Shown: in pieces, positions 1 to 8,800 of the stretch | How positions within the stretch are numbered: the first letter of the stretch is position 1 | Layout of the letters: each line of letters starts with the position of its first letter | Assembly: GCA_009618505.1 (NCBI GenBank) | Contig: WJOQ01000347.1 | Span: 1 to 20,341, forward strand | Length of the DNA: 20,341 nucleotides | Direction of reading: 5' to 3' | Source: Clostridia bacterium | Lineage (GTDB): Bacteria; Aerophobota; Aerophobia; Aerophobales; AE-B3A | The notes under the pieces: generated by a model | Seen by the model: only the letters and a program-made list of their open reading frames with translations | Databases searched by the model: none | What the model was told of the DNA's origin: nothing | Translations under genes and position numbers: made by a program

Positions 1-8
1 ATACAGTA

Positions 9-398
9 GTGCGTAAGGGTAAAGTAGTAGCCCACAAACCAACAATTGTTCTCCCGAGGAACTTTCCTCAATTTGAAGGATTTGATTTTGAAGACGATGA
101 AATAGATGAAAATGAAGTAGGTAGGCTTTTGCTGATGCGCGGAGTTTCTTTTCCAACTCTCAAATACAGCAATGAGACCCATACGATTGATGTGTTTGAA
201 GGTTCCCTGGATAAAGCAATTGCCCATTTTTCCAGACAACTGGAAAGAAGAGAGGATGTTCATTGCGGTTTGATGCTGGGTCCTGAAGACTGCTGGCAAT
301 TTTCAGTGTTGATTTATGTAGGTACTCTAGCTCTCAAATCAGCCCCCACCGATATAGAAAGACTTTTTGACTACTTCAGAAAACACGGACACTGGTAG
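9..398 (+). CDS. Unidentified 129-aa protein, possibly 5'-truncated by the window edge
   Basis: I do not recognise this protein. The first available start is GTG at position 9, but the frame is open to the window edge (the two codons before it are sense), so the gene may begin upstream. The product is soluble-looking with no signal peptide or membrane segment. A patch near residues 24-38 is very acidic (FDFEDDEIDENEVG), and the C-terminal half carries two cysteines (HCGLMLGPEDCW). It ends at a TAG before a repeat-rich spacer of about 260 bp. Codon and amino-acid use look like a real gene, but there is no functional clue beyond its position upstream of the secreted 641-aa protein, and the spacer argues against tight co-expression with that gene. 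Confidence 0.6.
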   Translation: MRKGKVVAHKPTIVLPRNFPQFEGFDFEDDEIDENEVGRLLLMRGVSFPTLKYSNETHTIDVFEGSLDKAIAHFSRQLERREDVHCGLMLGPEDCWQFSVLIYVGTLALKSAPTDIERLFDYFRKHGHW

Positions 399-494
399 AA
401 AATTAGCCTATAGCGGGTAGCGTATAGTAAAAAAGACAAAACCATAGGCGAAATTCATCGATAAAAAATTCAAAGAAAAGAGTCCATGAACTAC

Positions 495-605
495 GTCATT
501 GTGAGCAAGGTCCCGTAGTCGTGATGCGTCGTGCGTGATGTGTATTGCGCAATACGACATACGATATACGCAATACGAAAAGCGAACGTAGTGAAGCAAT
601 CTCGG
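495..605. repeat. Palindromic intergenic repeat interrupted by another repeat
   Basis: GTCATTGTGAGC (495-506) and AGCGAACGTAGTGAAGC (581-597, continuing to CTCGG at 605) look like two halves of the same element that is present nearly uninterrupted at 5597-5627. About 74 bases (507-580) separate them. These bases contain the 14-nt palindrome GTATTGCGCAATAC and related words, and AGC occurs at both junctions. The spacer 399-656 holds no gene that I can support. Confidence 0.6.
534..555 (+). repeat. 22-nt dispersed repeat, copy 1
   Basis: A 22-nt stretch starting CGTGATGTGTATTG and ending AATAC recurs in reverse orientation at 14983-15004, with two differences by eye. This copy lies in the block that interrupts the palindromic repeat at 495-605. 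Confidence 0.6.
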
Positions 606-656
606 TTATTGAAAAAAAAACAGCGTCGCTGTGTGATAAAATAAAGAAATTGTAAG

Positions 657-2582
657 GTGAAAATTAAGCTTATAAAAACCATTTTTTCGCATATAGGCTT
701 TAGTTTATTGATCCTCTCTTTTTTCTTTTGTCCTGCCAAAGTAACTGGCAACTCAGAAAATAACCTACACAAAAAACCCCTCCTTGATGAACTTATCATT
801 CTTTCTACTATTGGTAATATTCCTGATGAGACAAGTAAAATAGTTAAATACCAGGACAAGGTAGATTTATTTGCGGTAGTAAAGGATAGAGAAAAAAACT
901 ACTACCTGGGAAATGATGACTCCATATCAGATAAAATAACAATAGACGGCAAGATATATTCGATTGAAGATGGAACTCTTAAGAGATGGAATAAAATAGC
1001 CTGGGGAGAACTTAGCATAAAGTGGCATAAGATAATGCCAAAGATGAAACCGTCCCATCCAAGGTCAGAGTATGAGTGGTATTCCAATGTTTTTACAGAA
1101 GGACCCAAAGAAGGTGAATTTGCCGAATATGTTGTCATTGAATATACCCAGAGCTCTTTGGACGAGACTGGGTGGAGCATTAGACTGAAGAATGAGATAG
1201 GAACAGCCAGATTCAGAGCCGAGGTAAATTATGACGGAAAGCTACTATCCTCTCCCGGACAACTAGATCCATTGCATCCCACTTATATAGTAGCGGAAGA
1301 TTATTATAAAGGAATCAAGCCATCTGTTCATTGTATTAGTAGAACATCTAATAATGAAAATAAACTGATTAGATATATAGAGGCCCTAAGAGGAGTTCCC
1401 TGGCTGTGGGGAGCAGATTATAAGACAGGGGACAATGACCCTCAGAAACAGCAATCGGAGCTGCCTAGTGCTATCGGTATAGAATGTGCTGATTTAATCA
1501 TCTCGGCTTTACGAGCTATGGGAAACGATAAACTCAAATATATCAAGGCAAATCGATTTGCCCAAGGGGAATATACCGTACCCCTTGTAGAGGGAAGAAC
1601 TTTCCAGTTCGCTATCAATGATATCTTCCGGGGTTGGATCCCTCGGGGGATAGCTTTTCAGCAGGATAGATTTTATGTGTGCGGCAGGGGAAGTATCAAA
1701 ATCTTTAACAATAGCTTCGAGCTTACTACGGTCATCGAAGATACCCAAGAACCCTTATCCAACTACTTAGATATAGCTCTCTCTTCCCAGGATGACCTGA
1801 TTTACCTAATAAACGATAGCTTCAATCGGAGAATAGAAATCCTTGATCAGGACGGTAACCTAATAAGATATTTTTCTCCCAAAATAGAGCAGGTACTTGA
1901 AATGGGAGACCAGTCGTATTCTCAACAAATGGAACTCAGGCCCACAGGAATTGGCATCGATGAAAATAAAGATATCTACCTTTTGAGATCCGACAGCGTC
2001 TATATCTTCAATCAGCAAGGAGAGAAAAAAGGAGAGATCAAACTCGAGGGTCTTTATGAGCCTTTTGTTCCTACAGGGCCTTTAGCTGTGAATAATGACA
2101 GAATCTATATTCCAGCTTATCAGAACTACATTCTGGTTTATAACCTGCAAGGAAATATGGTCGCTCAAGAAAAGCTTACTTGCACCCCAATCGGTCTGGA
2201 CATAGAAGATGAAAGGTACTACTACTTCTTGTTAATAGGTCCTTTGCGGATAGAAGCGCGTGATTCTTCCCTGACATTCCTTGCCGATTCCTATGACAGG
2301 CTAATTGACCAGGAGGGAAATGACATAATTATTAGCATCGGAACAGGAGAGAATACTCTAAGAGTGGGAGATATTATCATGAGCCGAGGAGAGGAGGAGG
2401 AAGAGTTCAGCCATACTCTAATACTCTATGAGGATTCTAACAGAAACGGAAGCCTTGATTTCAACGATAAATTGATTTTCGCTGGTCATGAGGGAGTAAT
2501 GATTGAGACAGTAAAAGAAAAATTGGGAAGAAGAAATTTTTCTTTGAGAAGACTGGATGAGTCTATAGTGAAAATCAAGTAG
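657..2582 (+). CDS. Secreted NlpC/P60-like protein with inserted beta-propeller
   Basis: Predicted exported protein of 641 aa. GTG at 657 is the only start after an in-frame stop at 642; its ribosome site is weak. Residues 1-31 form a signal peptide (basic start, hydrophobic stretch, then small residues). Residues 32-240 are unassigned. GVPWLWGAD followed by IECADLIISAL resembles the N-terminal half of an NlpC/P60 fold, with candidate catalytic Cys277. Residues of about 330-560 contain roughly five NHL/beta-propeller-like blades (PRGIAF, LDIALS, PTGIGID, PTGPLAV, PIGLDI, each followed by a strand pattern ending in a turn). After them the NlpC-like fold appears to resume: VGDIIMSRG, then FSHTLILY with candidate His586. 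Between His586 and a third polar residue (His611) sits a dockerin/EF-hand-type calcium loop, DSNRNGSLDFND (593-604). Cell-wall or surface peptidase activity is inference; a non-catalytic role is possible. Confidence 0.7.
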   Translation: MKIKLIKTIFSHIGFSLLILSFFFCPAKVTGNSENNLHKKPLLDELIILSTIGNIPDETSKIVKYQDKVDLFAVVKDREKNYYLGNDDSISDKITIDGKIYSIEDGTLKRWNKIAWGELSIKWHKIMPKMKPSHPRSEYEWYSNVFTEGPKEGEFAEYVVIEYTQSSLDETGWSIRLKNEIGTARFRAEVNYDGKLLSSPGQLDPLHPTYIVAEDYYKGIKPSVHCISRTSNNENKLIRYIEALRGVPWLWGADYKTGDNDPQKQQSELPSAIGIECADLIISALRAMGNDKLKYIKANRFAQGEYTVPLVEGRTFQFAINDIFRGWIPRGIAFQQDRFYVCGRGSIKIFNNSFELTTVIEDTQEPLSNYLDIALSSQDDLIYLINDSFNRRIEILDQDGNLIRYFSPKIEQVLEMGDQSYSQQMELRPTGIGIDENKDIYLLRSDSVYIFNQQGEKKGEIKLEGLYEPFVPTGPLAVNNDRIYIPAYQNYILVYNLQGNMVAQEKLTCTPIGLDIEDERYYYFLLIGPLRIEARDSSLTFLADSYDRLIDQEGNDIIISIGTGENTLRVGDIIMSRGEEEEEFSHTLILYEDSNRNGSLDFNDKLIFAGHEGVMIETVKEKLGRRNFSLRRLDESIVKIK

Positions 2583-2594
2583 CCTAGGCACAGC

Positions 2595-2624
2595 TCGTAT
2601 GTCGTATTTAGTATATAGTATATT
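2595..2624. repeat. Short-word intergenic array (TCGTAT / AGTATA type)
   Basis: Tandemly varied words TCGTATG, TCGTATTTAGTATA and TAGTATATT lie just after the stop of the 641-aa gene. They resemble the arrays at 14950, 17280, 17630, 17753, 18380, 18468 and 20305. The rest of the spacer to the GH51 gene shows no convincing promoter. Confidence 0.45.
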
Positions 2625-2743
2625 GCCAAAAAAAGAGTTTGAGTTCTTGCTGCTCGGGTCCACGGGAACCTTTCTAAAAGATTTTATATCAATTGTTAAT
2701 AGGGATTGTTTAAATCTATTTGGATAAAAATTCTAAACACCAA

Positions 2744-2756
2744 GGGGGGGGGGGGG
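2744..2756 (+). repeat. Poly-G tract (13 G) at the GH51 gene start
   Basis: Thirteen consecutive G follow CAA at 2741-2743 and end two bases before the GTG at 2759. With the upstream TTG at 2720 the tract is coding (four glycines); with GTG 2759 it lies in the ribosome-binding region and is itself purine-rich and SD-like. Homopolymers of this length are prone to slippage and also to sequencing error. Confidence 0.85.
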
Positions 2757-2758
2757 AA

Positions 2759-4234
2759 GTGAGGGAAAGCTATAGAATTAAAGTGGACCTAGAAAGAGTG
2801 ATCGGCAAAATAGACCCCAATATTTACGGTCACTTTGTTGAGCATCTGGGAAGGTGTATCTACGCGGGAATATATGAGGAAGATTCTCCTCTTTCTGATG
2901 AGAGAGGTTTTAGGAAAGATGTCTTAGAGGCAGTAAAAAACATAAGATGCCCTCTTTTAAGATGGCCGGGGGGTAACTTTGCCTCCAATTATCACTGGGA
3001 AGATGGAATTGGTCCAAAAGATCAAAGACCAGTACGATTTGATCTTGCCTGGAATAAAGAGGAGACAAATAGATTTGGCACCGATGAATTCATTGAGTAT
3101 TGTCAAGCAATAGGAGCAGAGCCTTATATCTGTGTTAATATAGGAACTGGTAATTTAGATGAGGCTATCCATTGGTTAGAATATTGCAATAGCACCGGAA
3201 ATACCTATTACGCAAAATTACGGGCAAAAAATGGTCACCCAGAGCCCTACCGGGTCAAATACTGGGGTGTAGGTAATGAAAACTATGGAGAATGGCAGGT
3301 GGGTTATAGATCAGCAAAAGAGTATGCTAAGGTTCTAAGAGAATATGCCTACTTTATGAAAGTAGTTGATCCGACTATAAAAATCATTGCCGTGGGGGCA
3401 GATGAGCCGGATTGGGATCTGGAAGTAGTCAAAACTGCCGGAAAATATATAGACTACATTTCCAATCATCAGTATCTGGGCTCAGATGACTATTATGAGA
3501 CAGTTGCCTCTGTGTACTGGGTCAAAAAAAGGCTAAAAGTTCTAAAGAGTGTGATAGAGATAGCTCAGCCTTTAATGAAAGAAGAAGAAAAAGTAAAGAT
3601 TGCTCTTGATGAGTGGAATATCTGGTATAGAGGCAATCAGGAAAATGACCTGGAGGAAAATTATGCTCTGAAGGATGGATTATTCGCCGCTGGAGTGTTT
3701 ATAGTGTTGCATAGATTGTGTCAGAGTGTAACTATGGCTAATCTTGCTCAGCTGGTAAATGTGCTGGGAGCTATTCACACAGATAAAGGTGGCCTTTATC
3801 TTACCCCCATTTATAGAGCTTTTGAACTTTTTGTCAATCATACAGGGGAAATCGTATTAGATACTTTAGTTAAATCAGAAACTTACAACATTGAAGGGAA
3901 GGCCCATTTTGGTCGGCGAGAGTTTGAACTAGCCAATCTTCCCTATTTGGATGCTTCAGCCACCTTGAGCACAAGCAAAGATAAGTTATACATTGCTGCG
4001 GCTAATTACGACAAAGAAGAAGGTATAGAGTGCCCTATCTTCTTAGGAGGCTTTTCTCCCTCTGCCGAAGCTAGAATCTATGAGCTGAGTGGACCTGATG
4101 TAACGGCCACAAATGACTTTGAAAATCCTGAAAAGGTTAAGATTAAAACTGGAATGATTAAGAACGCGGCCTCTAAGTTTAACTATAGCTTCCCTCCCCA
4201 TTCCTGTACGGTGATTGAACTCAATGTAAAATAA
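2759..4234 (+). CDS. Alpha-L-arabinofuranosidase, glycoside hydrolase family 51
   Basis: Retaining hydrolase that releases terminal alpha-L-arabinofuranose from arabinan, arabinoxylan or arabino-oligosaccharides; GH51 enzymes of this type are usually cytoplasmic, and no signal peptide is seen. The protein starts with the family N-terminus (IDPNIYGHFVEHLGRCIY) and has the RWPGGNFAS strand. The acid/base Glu lies in YWGVGNENYG (E174 counted from GTG 2759) and the nucleophile in ALDEWNIWY (E285); the first agrees closely with E175 of the Geobacillus enzyme, which favours the GTG start (491 aa). An alternative TTG at 2720 adds 13 residues, including four glycines from the poly-G tract, with no homology to the family. 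The C-terminal beta-sandwich ends in FPPHSCTVIEL, as in the family. No other sugar-utilisation gene is visible nearby. Confidence 0.93.
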   Translation: MRESYRIKVDLERVIGKIDPNIYGHFVEHLGRCIYAGIYEEDSPLSDERGFRKDVLEAVKNIRCPLLRWPGGNFASNYHWEDGIGPKDQRPVRFDLAWNKEETNRFGTDEFIEYCQAIGAEPYICVNIGTGNLDEAIHWLEYCNSTGNTYYAKLRAKNGHPEPYRVKYWGVGNENYGEWQVGYRSAKEYAKVLREYAYFMKVVDPTIKIIAVGADEPDWDLEVVKTAGKYIDYISNHQYLGSDDYYETVASVYWVKKRLKVLKSVIEIAQPLMKEEEKVKIALDEWNIWYRGNQENDLEENYALKDGLFAAGVFIVLHRLCQSVTMANLAQLVNVLGAIHTDKGGLYLTPIYRAFELFVNHTGEIVLDTLVKSETYNIEGKAHFGRREFELANLPYLDASATLSTSKDKLYIAAANYDKEEGIECPIFLGGFSPSAEARIYELSGPDVTATNDFENPEKVKIKTGMIKNAASKFNYSFPPHSCTVIELNVK

Positions 4235-4261
4235 GCAGATTCCTGGCCTCCTTTTCAATTC

Positions 4262-4289
4262 TTGACATCCTCTTTCCTTATGTTAAACT
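4262..4289 (+). promoter_or_regulatory. Sigma-70-type promoter for the DUF1385 gene
   Basis: TTGACA (4262-4267), a 16-nt spacer and TAAACT (4284-4289). The consensus -35 and the near-identity of the surrounding bases to the element at 5450-5477 support it. The -10 matches four of six bases. Confidence 0.6.
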
Positions 4290-4301
4290 CAATCTAGTTG
4301 T

Positions 4302-4381
4302 TAGTTCATCGTCGTTCATATCCCCACACCTTAATCCTCTCCCCTCAGGGGAGAGGAAACCGTGATTTTCCCGATGAACTA
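4302..4381. promoter_or_regulatory. Leader with nested inverted repeats upstream of DUF1385 gene
   Basis: TAGTTCATCG (4302-4311) is the exact reverse complement of CGATGAACTA (4372-4381). Between them a perfect 9-bp hairpin, CCTCTCCCC at 4336-4344 and GGGGAGAGG at 4348-4356, has a 3-nt loop. No T-run follows, so it does not look like a standard terminator. The region lies between the promoter at 4262 and the start codon at 4415. The same outer-repeat plus inner-palindrome layout precedes the activase gene. Confidence 0.6.
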
Positions 4382-4414
4382 CAAACAATGAACACAAAAA
4401 GAGGGAGAGCAAAA

Positions 4415-5359
4415 ATGGACAAGAAAAGGAACTCTTCGGATGCTGATAGGACTACTGATACTGCAACAAAAAAATTTCAGGTAGGAGGACAGGCGGTAAT
4501 AGAAGGAGTAATGATGCGCTCTCCTAAATCATTCACTGTAGCTGTGCGAAAGAGTGATGGCCAAATAGTGATGAAAAAGCAGCCCTATGTTGCTCTCACC
4601 GAAAGATTTAGATTTTTGAAGATTCCCATCATTAGAGGAGCAGTAGTTCTGATTGAATCTTTATACCTGGGAATAAGAGCTCTTAGTTTTTCGGCCGAAG
4701 AGGCCATGGATGAAGAAAACCCCGAGACAAGAACTTTTGGCAGCAAGCAAGAAAAAAAACAGGGAATATTTGTTACTTTTTGGCTAATTTTGTCCCTGCT
4801 ACTGGGTTTTGCCTTAGCCCTATTTATATTCTTCTACCTTCCTTTAGTTCTGGTAGAGTTAACCGGGGTCAAGGGGGGATTCTTATTTAATCTCATTGAT
4901 GGTTTGATTAGAATAAGTTTCTTTATAATATATATCTGGGCTATTAGTCTGTGGAAAAGTATGAGAAGGGTCTTTGAATATCACGGTGCCGAGCACAAGA
5001 GTATTTTCACTTTTGAAGCAGGAGAAGATTTAACTCCTGAAAACACAAAGAAATATTCCACTCATCATCCTGGATGTGGAACAAGCTTTCTTCTCATAGT
5101 AATGGTAATTAGTATCCTGGTATTTATGTTTTTGGGCAGGCCGCATGGCATCTCCGGGCGTTTAATGAGACTGCCTTTTGTCCCCCTGATTGGCGGTATA
5201 TCCTATGAATTAACCAGATTATCCCGCAAGAAAAGGAATAGTAAGATTGTTAAAATATTAATTGCTCCCGGTTTATGGCTACAAAAAATCACCACTAAAG
5301 AACCCGATGAGAAACAACTAGAGGTAGCCATCGCCGCCTTGAAAAGTGCCCTGGAATAG
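4415..5359 (+). CDS. DUF1385 family (YqhQ-like) membrane protein
   Basis: 314-aa protein of the DUF1385/YqhQ family, whose biochemical role I cannot state. The family signature [15 protein letters not shown] is near the N-terminus, followed by [14 protein letters not shown] and [11 protein letters not shown], whose His, Glu and Cys residues look like a possible metal site (inference). Three to four hydrophobic segments are visible: a long pair starting at [16 protein letters not shown], then [15 protein letters not shown], and [18 protein letters not shown] chose ATG 4415 because GAGGGAGAG lies just upstream and the signature begins soon after. An in-frame upstream extension to 4298 would translate the leader hairpin (SPQGRG) and is unlikely. 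In other bacteria this gene is often near rpmE/prfA; here it stands alone with its own promoter. Confidence 0.88.
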   Translation: MDKKRNSSDADRTTDTATKKFQVGGQAVIEGVMMRSPKSFTVAVRKSDGQIVMKKQPYVALTERFRFLKIPIIRGAVVLIESLYLGIRALSFSAEEAMDEENPETRTFGSKQEKKQGIFVTFWLILSLLLGFALALFIFFYLPLVLVELTGVKGGFLFNLIDGLIRISFFIIYIWAISLWKSMRRVFEYHGAEHKSIFTFEAGEDLTPENTKKYSTHHPGCGTSFLLIVMVISILVFMFLGRPHGISGRLMRLPFVPLIGGISYELTRLSRKKRNSKIVKILIAPGLWLQKITTKEPDEKQLEVAIAALKSALE

Positions 5360-5449
5360 TATCCATAGTTATATTTCTCCAGGAAAAGATGGAATCACCC
5401 CAGAATTATCAGTACTCTCCCCAATCAGCAAAAAAACCAACTCCAAACC

Positions 5450-5477
5450 TTGACATACTCCCCTCTTATGCTAAACT
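5450..5477 (+). promoter_or_regulatory. Sigma-70-type promoter for the activase unit
   Basis: TTGACA (5450-5455), 16-nt spacer, TAAACT (5472-5477). It shares CTTGACAT, CTTATG, TAAACTC and TCTAGTT with the element at 4262-4289 in the same spacing. The implied 5' leader is about 350 nt. Confidence 0.6.
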
Positions 5478-5498
5478 CTCTCTAGTTCTTAGTCCATT

Positions 5499-5799
5499 GT
5501 TCATAGTTCATTGACCTGCTAGCCCGTTGGTTAGTTAAATGGTTAATTCTCACCCCAAAGGAGAGAGCACTACTAACGTAAGTACTCACTGAACCACGTC
5601 ATTGCGAACGAAGTGAAGCAATCCCGGTTTTACTGCTCGGGACAAACTCCGTAATCTTATGTGATTGCTTCGGCTGTTTTCAACAACCTCGCAATGACAG
5701 GAAGGGATATGCTTGACTAAATCTACTCACCGATTAACCACTCACTATTTACCATCTTGTTGCTTTTTGTCGATGAACTAGGAACAATGAACTATGAAC
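5499..5799. repeat. Outer inverted repeat flanking the activase leader
   Basis: GTTCATAGTTCATTG (5499-5513) is exactly reverse-complementary to CAATGAACTATGAAC (5785-5799). The 271 bp between them enclose the palindromic repeat at 5597-5698. I see no gene in the whole spacer 5360-5836. It holds the promoter, these repeats and further related words (GGTTAATTCTCACC, GATTAACCACTCAC). Confidence 0.65.
5597..5700. repeat. GTCATTGCGA-type palindromic repeat
   Basis: GTCATTGCGA (about 5598-5607) pairs exactly with TCGCAATGAC (about 5689-5698), and GAAGCAATC (5615-5623) pairs with GATTGCTTC (5663-5671). Together they give a long imperfect palindrome typical of small non-coding dispersed repeats. Related copies lie at 495-605 and, inside a gene, at 7798-7825. 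Confidence 0.75.
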
Positions 5800-5836
5800 C
5801 ATTACTGATATAGATAGACGGAAGGGAAGATAAGGA

Positions 5837-8800
5837 ATGGATAAAGATATCCATCTAGTAGGACTGGATTTAGGGTCAATAAGCGTAAATGCTATAGTTA
5901 TAGATAAACAAGGAAAAATTGTTTATGAAGAAAATTACCGACGTCATAGCGGTAAGCCCCTGGAAGCAGCCAGGGAAATCGTAAAGAAAATAACCCGAAA
6001 ATATCCTTTTCAATATATGGTCACAACCGGCTCAAATGGAGAATACTTAAGCAAGGAATGGGAGCTACTCTATCTAGAAGAGATAATAGTCCAGGCTAAG
6101 GGAATCCACCACCTTCATCCTGAGACAAGAACAGTTATAGACATTGGAGGATGTGACGCCAAGTTCATCCAGATAAACAAAAGAGGGGAAGTCGAGGATT
6201 TTGGTATGAATTCAAGCTGTGCCTCTGGTACGGGCTCCTTCTTAGACCAACAGGCAAAAAGACTGGAGTTGGATATCGAAAAAGAATTCGCCCAGGAGGC
6301 TTTAAAATCAGTTAACCCGGCTCGTCTTGCTGCAAGATGTGCTGTATTCGCTAAGACGGATATGATTCACTTGCAACAGAAAGCAACTCCCACCTCTGAC
6401 ATAACCATGGGATTATGCGAGGCTCTGGCAAGAAGCTACAAAAGTAATATTGCTCGAGGTAAAGACCTCAAAGGTCCTATCTCCTTCCAGGGAGGCGTAG
6501 CTGCCAATCAGGCTATGTTACTAGCCTTTAAGAGGGTTCTAAAAAGAGAAGACATAACTGTTCCTGAGTACTTCTATTCCGTAGGAGCTCTGGGAGCAGC
6601 ATTGGTTTTGCTAGAAAAAAGGCAAGTGAAACCATTCGATAAAGCTAATTTAAAAAAGGAAGTCTCCCTTATTCAAGAAAAAGAAGCCTTACCTAGACTT
6701 TCCCTGGATTACAAAAAAGAAGAGACAACCTCACTAGAAGAAGACTATCCGTTCCTGAAAGATGGCCAACTAATAGATGCCTATTTAGGAATCGATATAG
6801 GCTCAGTAAGCACAAATGTAGCAGTGATAGATAAGAAAAGGCATCTTTTAGCTAAGAGCTACCTACCTACGGCAGGAAAGCCCGTTAAAGTAGTACAAGA
6901 CGGCCTAAGAGAAGTTAAGAGCAAAGTAGAAGGAAAGGTGCGTATTAAGGGAGTTGGGGTCACCGGCTCAGGTAGATATATGATTGGTGCTTTTGTCGGG
7001 GCAGATGTAATCAAGAATGAGATTACTGCCCAGGCCAGAGGAGCTTTGGATGTAGATTCTAAAGTGGATACAGTTTTTGAAATTGGCGGTCAGGACTCCA
7101 AGTTTATCAGCCTGGAAAAGGGAACAATAATTGACTTCACTATGAATAAAGCCTGTGCAGCAGGAACAGGTTCTTTTTTAGAAGAACAAGCGGAAGAATT
7201 AGGAATAAATATCAAAAAAGAGTTCGCCCAGACAGCTTTCTCCAGTGACAGCCCGGCTGACTTAGGAGATAGATGTACTGTATTTATGGAATCGGCTCTG
7301 TTCGAGCACCTGCAAAGAGGATTTCCCATCCCTCATCTGGTAGCCGGGTTAGCCTACTCGGTAGTCCACAACTATCTGAATAAAGTGGTGGAGAATAGAA
7401 AAATAGGAAATAATATCTTTTTTCAAGGAGGAACAGCCTGCAATAAATCTGTGCTAGCTGCTTTTGAAAAGATTCTGGGAAAAAGAATAACTGTCCCGCC
7501 CCATAACGAGGTCCTGGGTGCCATTGGAGCAGCCATTGTGACTACAGAAGAAACAAAAGGGGAAAGCAAATTCAAAGGATTCGCCCTGACTGAAGCCGAT
7601 TACCGAATAGAATCTTTTGTATGCCAGGATTGCCCTAATCATTGCAAAGTAAATCAGGTTTGGATTGAAGGAGAAGAGAAACCGTTAACTTATGGAGATA
7701 GATGCGATAAGTATAGTGGTAAAGAGGGAAGGAAAAAAATAAAGGGAGTCCCTAATCTGTTCAAGGAAAGGGATAAACTTCTTTTTGCCAGACAAAAGAG
7801 ATTGCTTCGCTCCGCTGGCAATGACAACAAAAGGAAAAAAATTGGGATACCACGTTCCCTACATACTTACGAGCTTCTTCCTCTGTGGGAAAGCTTTTTC
7901 ACTGAACTTGGCTATAAGGTAATCTTATCAGACAGAACCAACGACGGCATTATTCACCAGGGAATAGAAATAGTAGTTGCCGATACCTGTTTTCCTATAA
8001 AAGTAACGCATGGTCATGTTCTAAATCTATTAGAGAAGGACTTAGACTATATATTCATACCCAGCATAATTGACTTTGAAAAAGGGGACTCTCAGTCAAA
8101 AAGGACTTATAACTGTCCCTGGTCTCAAAGTATCCCCTACTTTATTAATGCCACTATTAAAAGAGAAAACTACTCCGTCAAATTCCTGGAACCAAATATA
8201 TCCTTCAGGGAAAGCACGGATGAAGCATTAAGAAAGATAGGGAGTCTCTTGAATGAGACTCCTTCTGAAATTAGAAAGGCTAGCCAGCTAGCTCGGAAAA
8301 GACAATATCAGTTTAGTGAGGAGCTAAAAAAGAAAGGCCAGGAGGTAGTAGACAATCTGGGCAAAAAAAAGGGATTTGTAATTATTTCCCGTCCCTATAA
8401 TGGTTGTGACCCAGGACTTAATCTAGACATAGTGGAAAAAATGAGAGAACTGGGAATGCTGGCTATCCCTATGGACTTTCTAGATTTAGACCCTTCTCTG
8501 ATATCTCAAGATTACCCCAATATGTACTGGGCATACGGCCAAAAGATTCTTGCTGCTGCTAGAGTAATAAAGGAAACAGATAATCTCTATCCTATCTATA
8601 TTACTAATTTCGGCTGCGGGCCAGATTCTTTTATCTCTAAATACTTCGCTGAAGAGATGGATAGACCCTTCCTGGAACTGCAGATTGATGAACACAGCGC
8701 TGAAGCTGGGATTATAACCCGACTGGAAGCTTTCCTGGATAGTATTCAAAATAGGAAAATTGCTCAAGAAAAGATTTCAAAAGAATTCTCCTTACCTCTT

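Noticed and set aside
491..859. Reverse-strand 122-aa frame
   Set aside because: Crosses the repeat spacer and the start of the 641-aa gene; no ribosome site and no recognisable domain.
2645..2680. T-box-like string GGGTCCACGGGAACC before the GH51 gene
   Set aside because: No specifier hairpin, no full T-box sequence and no terminator; GH51 is not a usual T-box target. Probably part of the palindromic repeat family (CTGCTCGGG also occurs at 5632).
2720..2758. TTG start for the GH51 gene
   Set aside because: Adds a poly-Gly stretch without family similarity and lacks a ribosome site; GTG 2759 puts the acid/base glutamate at 174, close to E175 of the known enzyme.
4298..4414. N-terminal extension of the DUF1385 protein
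   Set aside because: It would translate the inverted-repeat leader and has no ribosome site; ATG 4415 has one.
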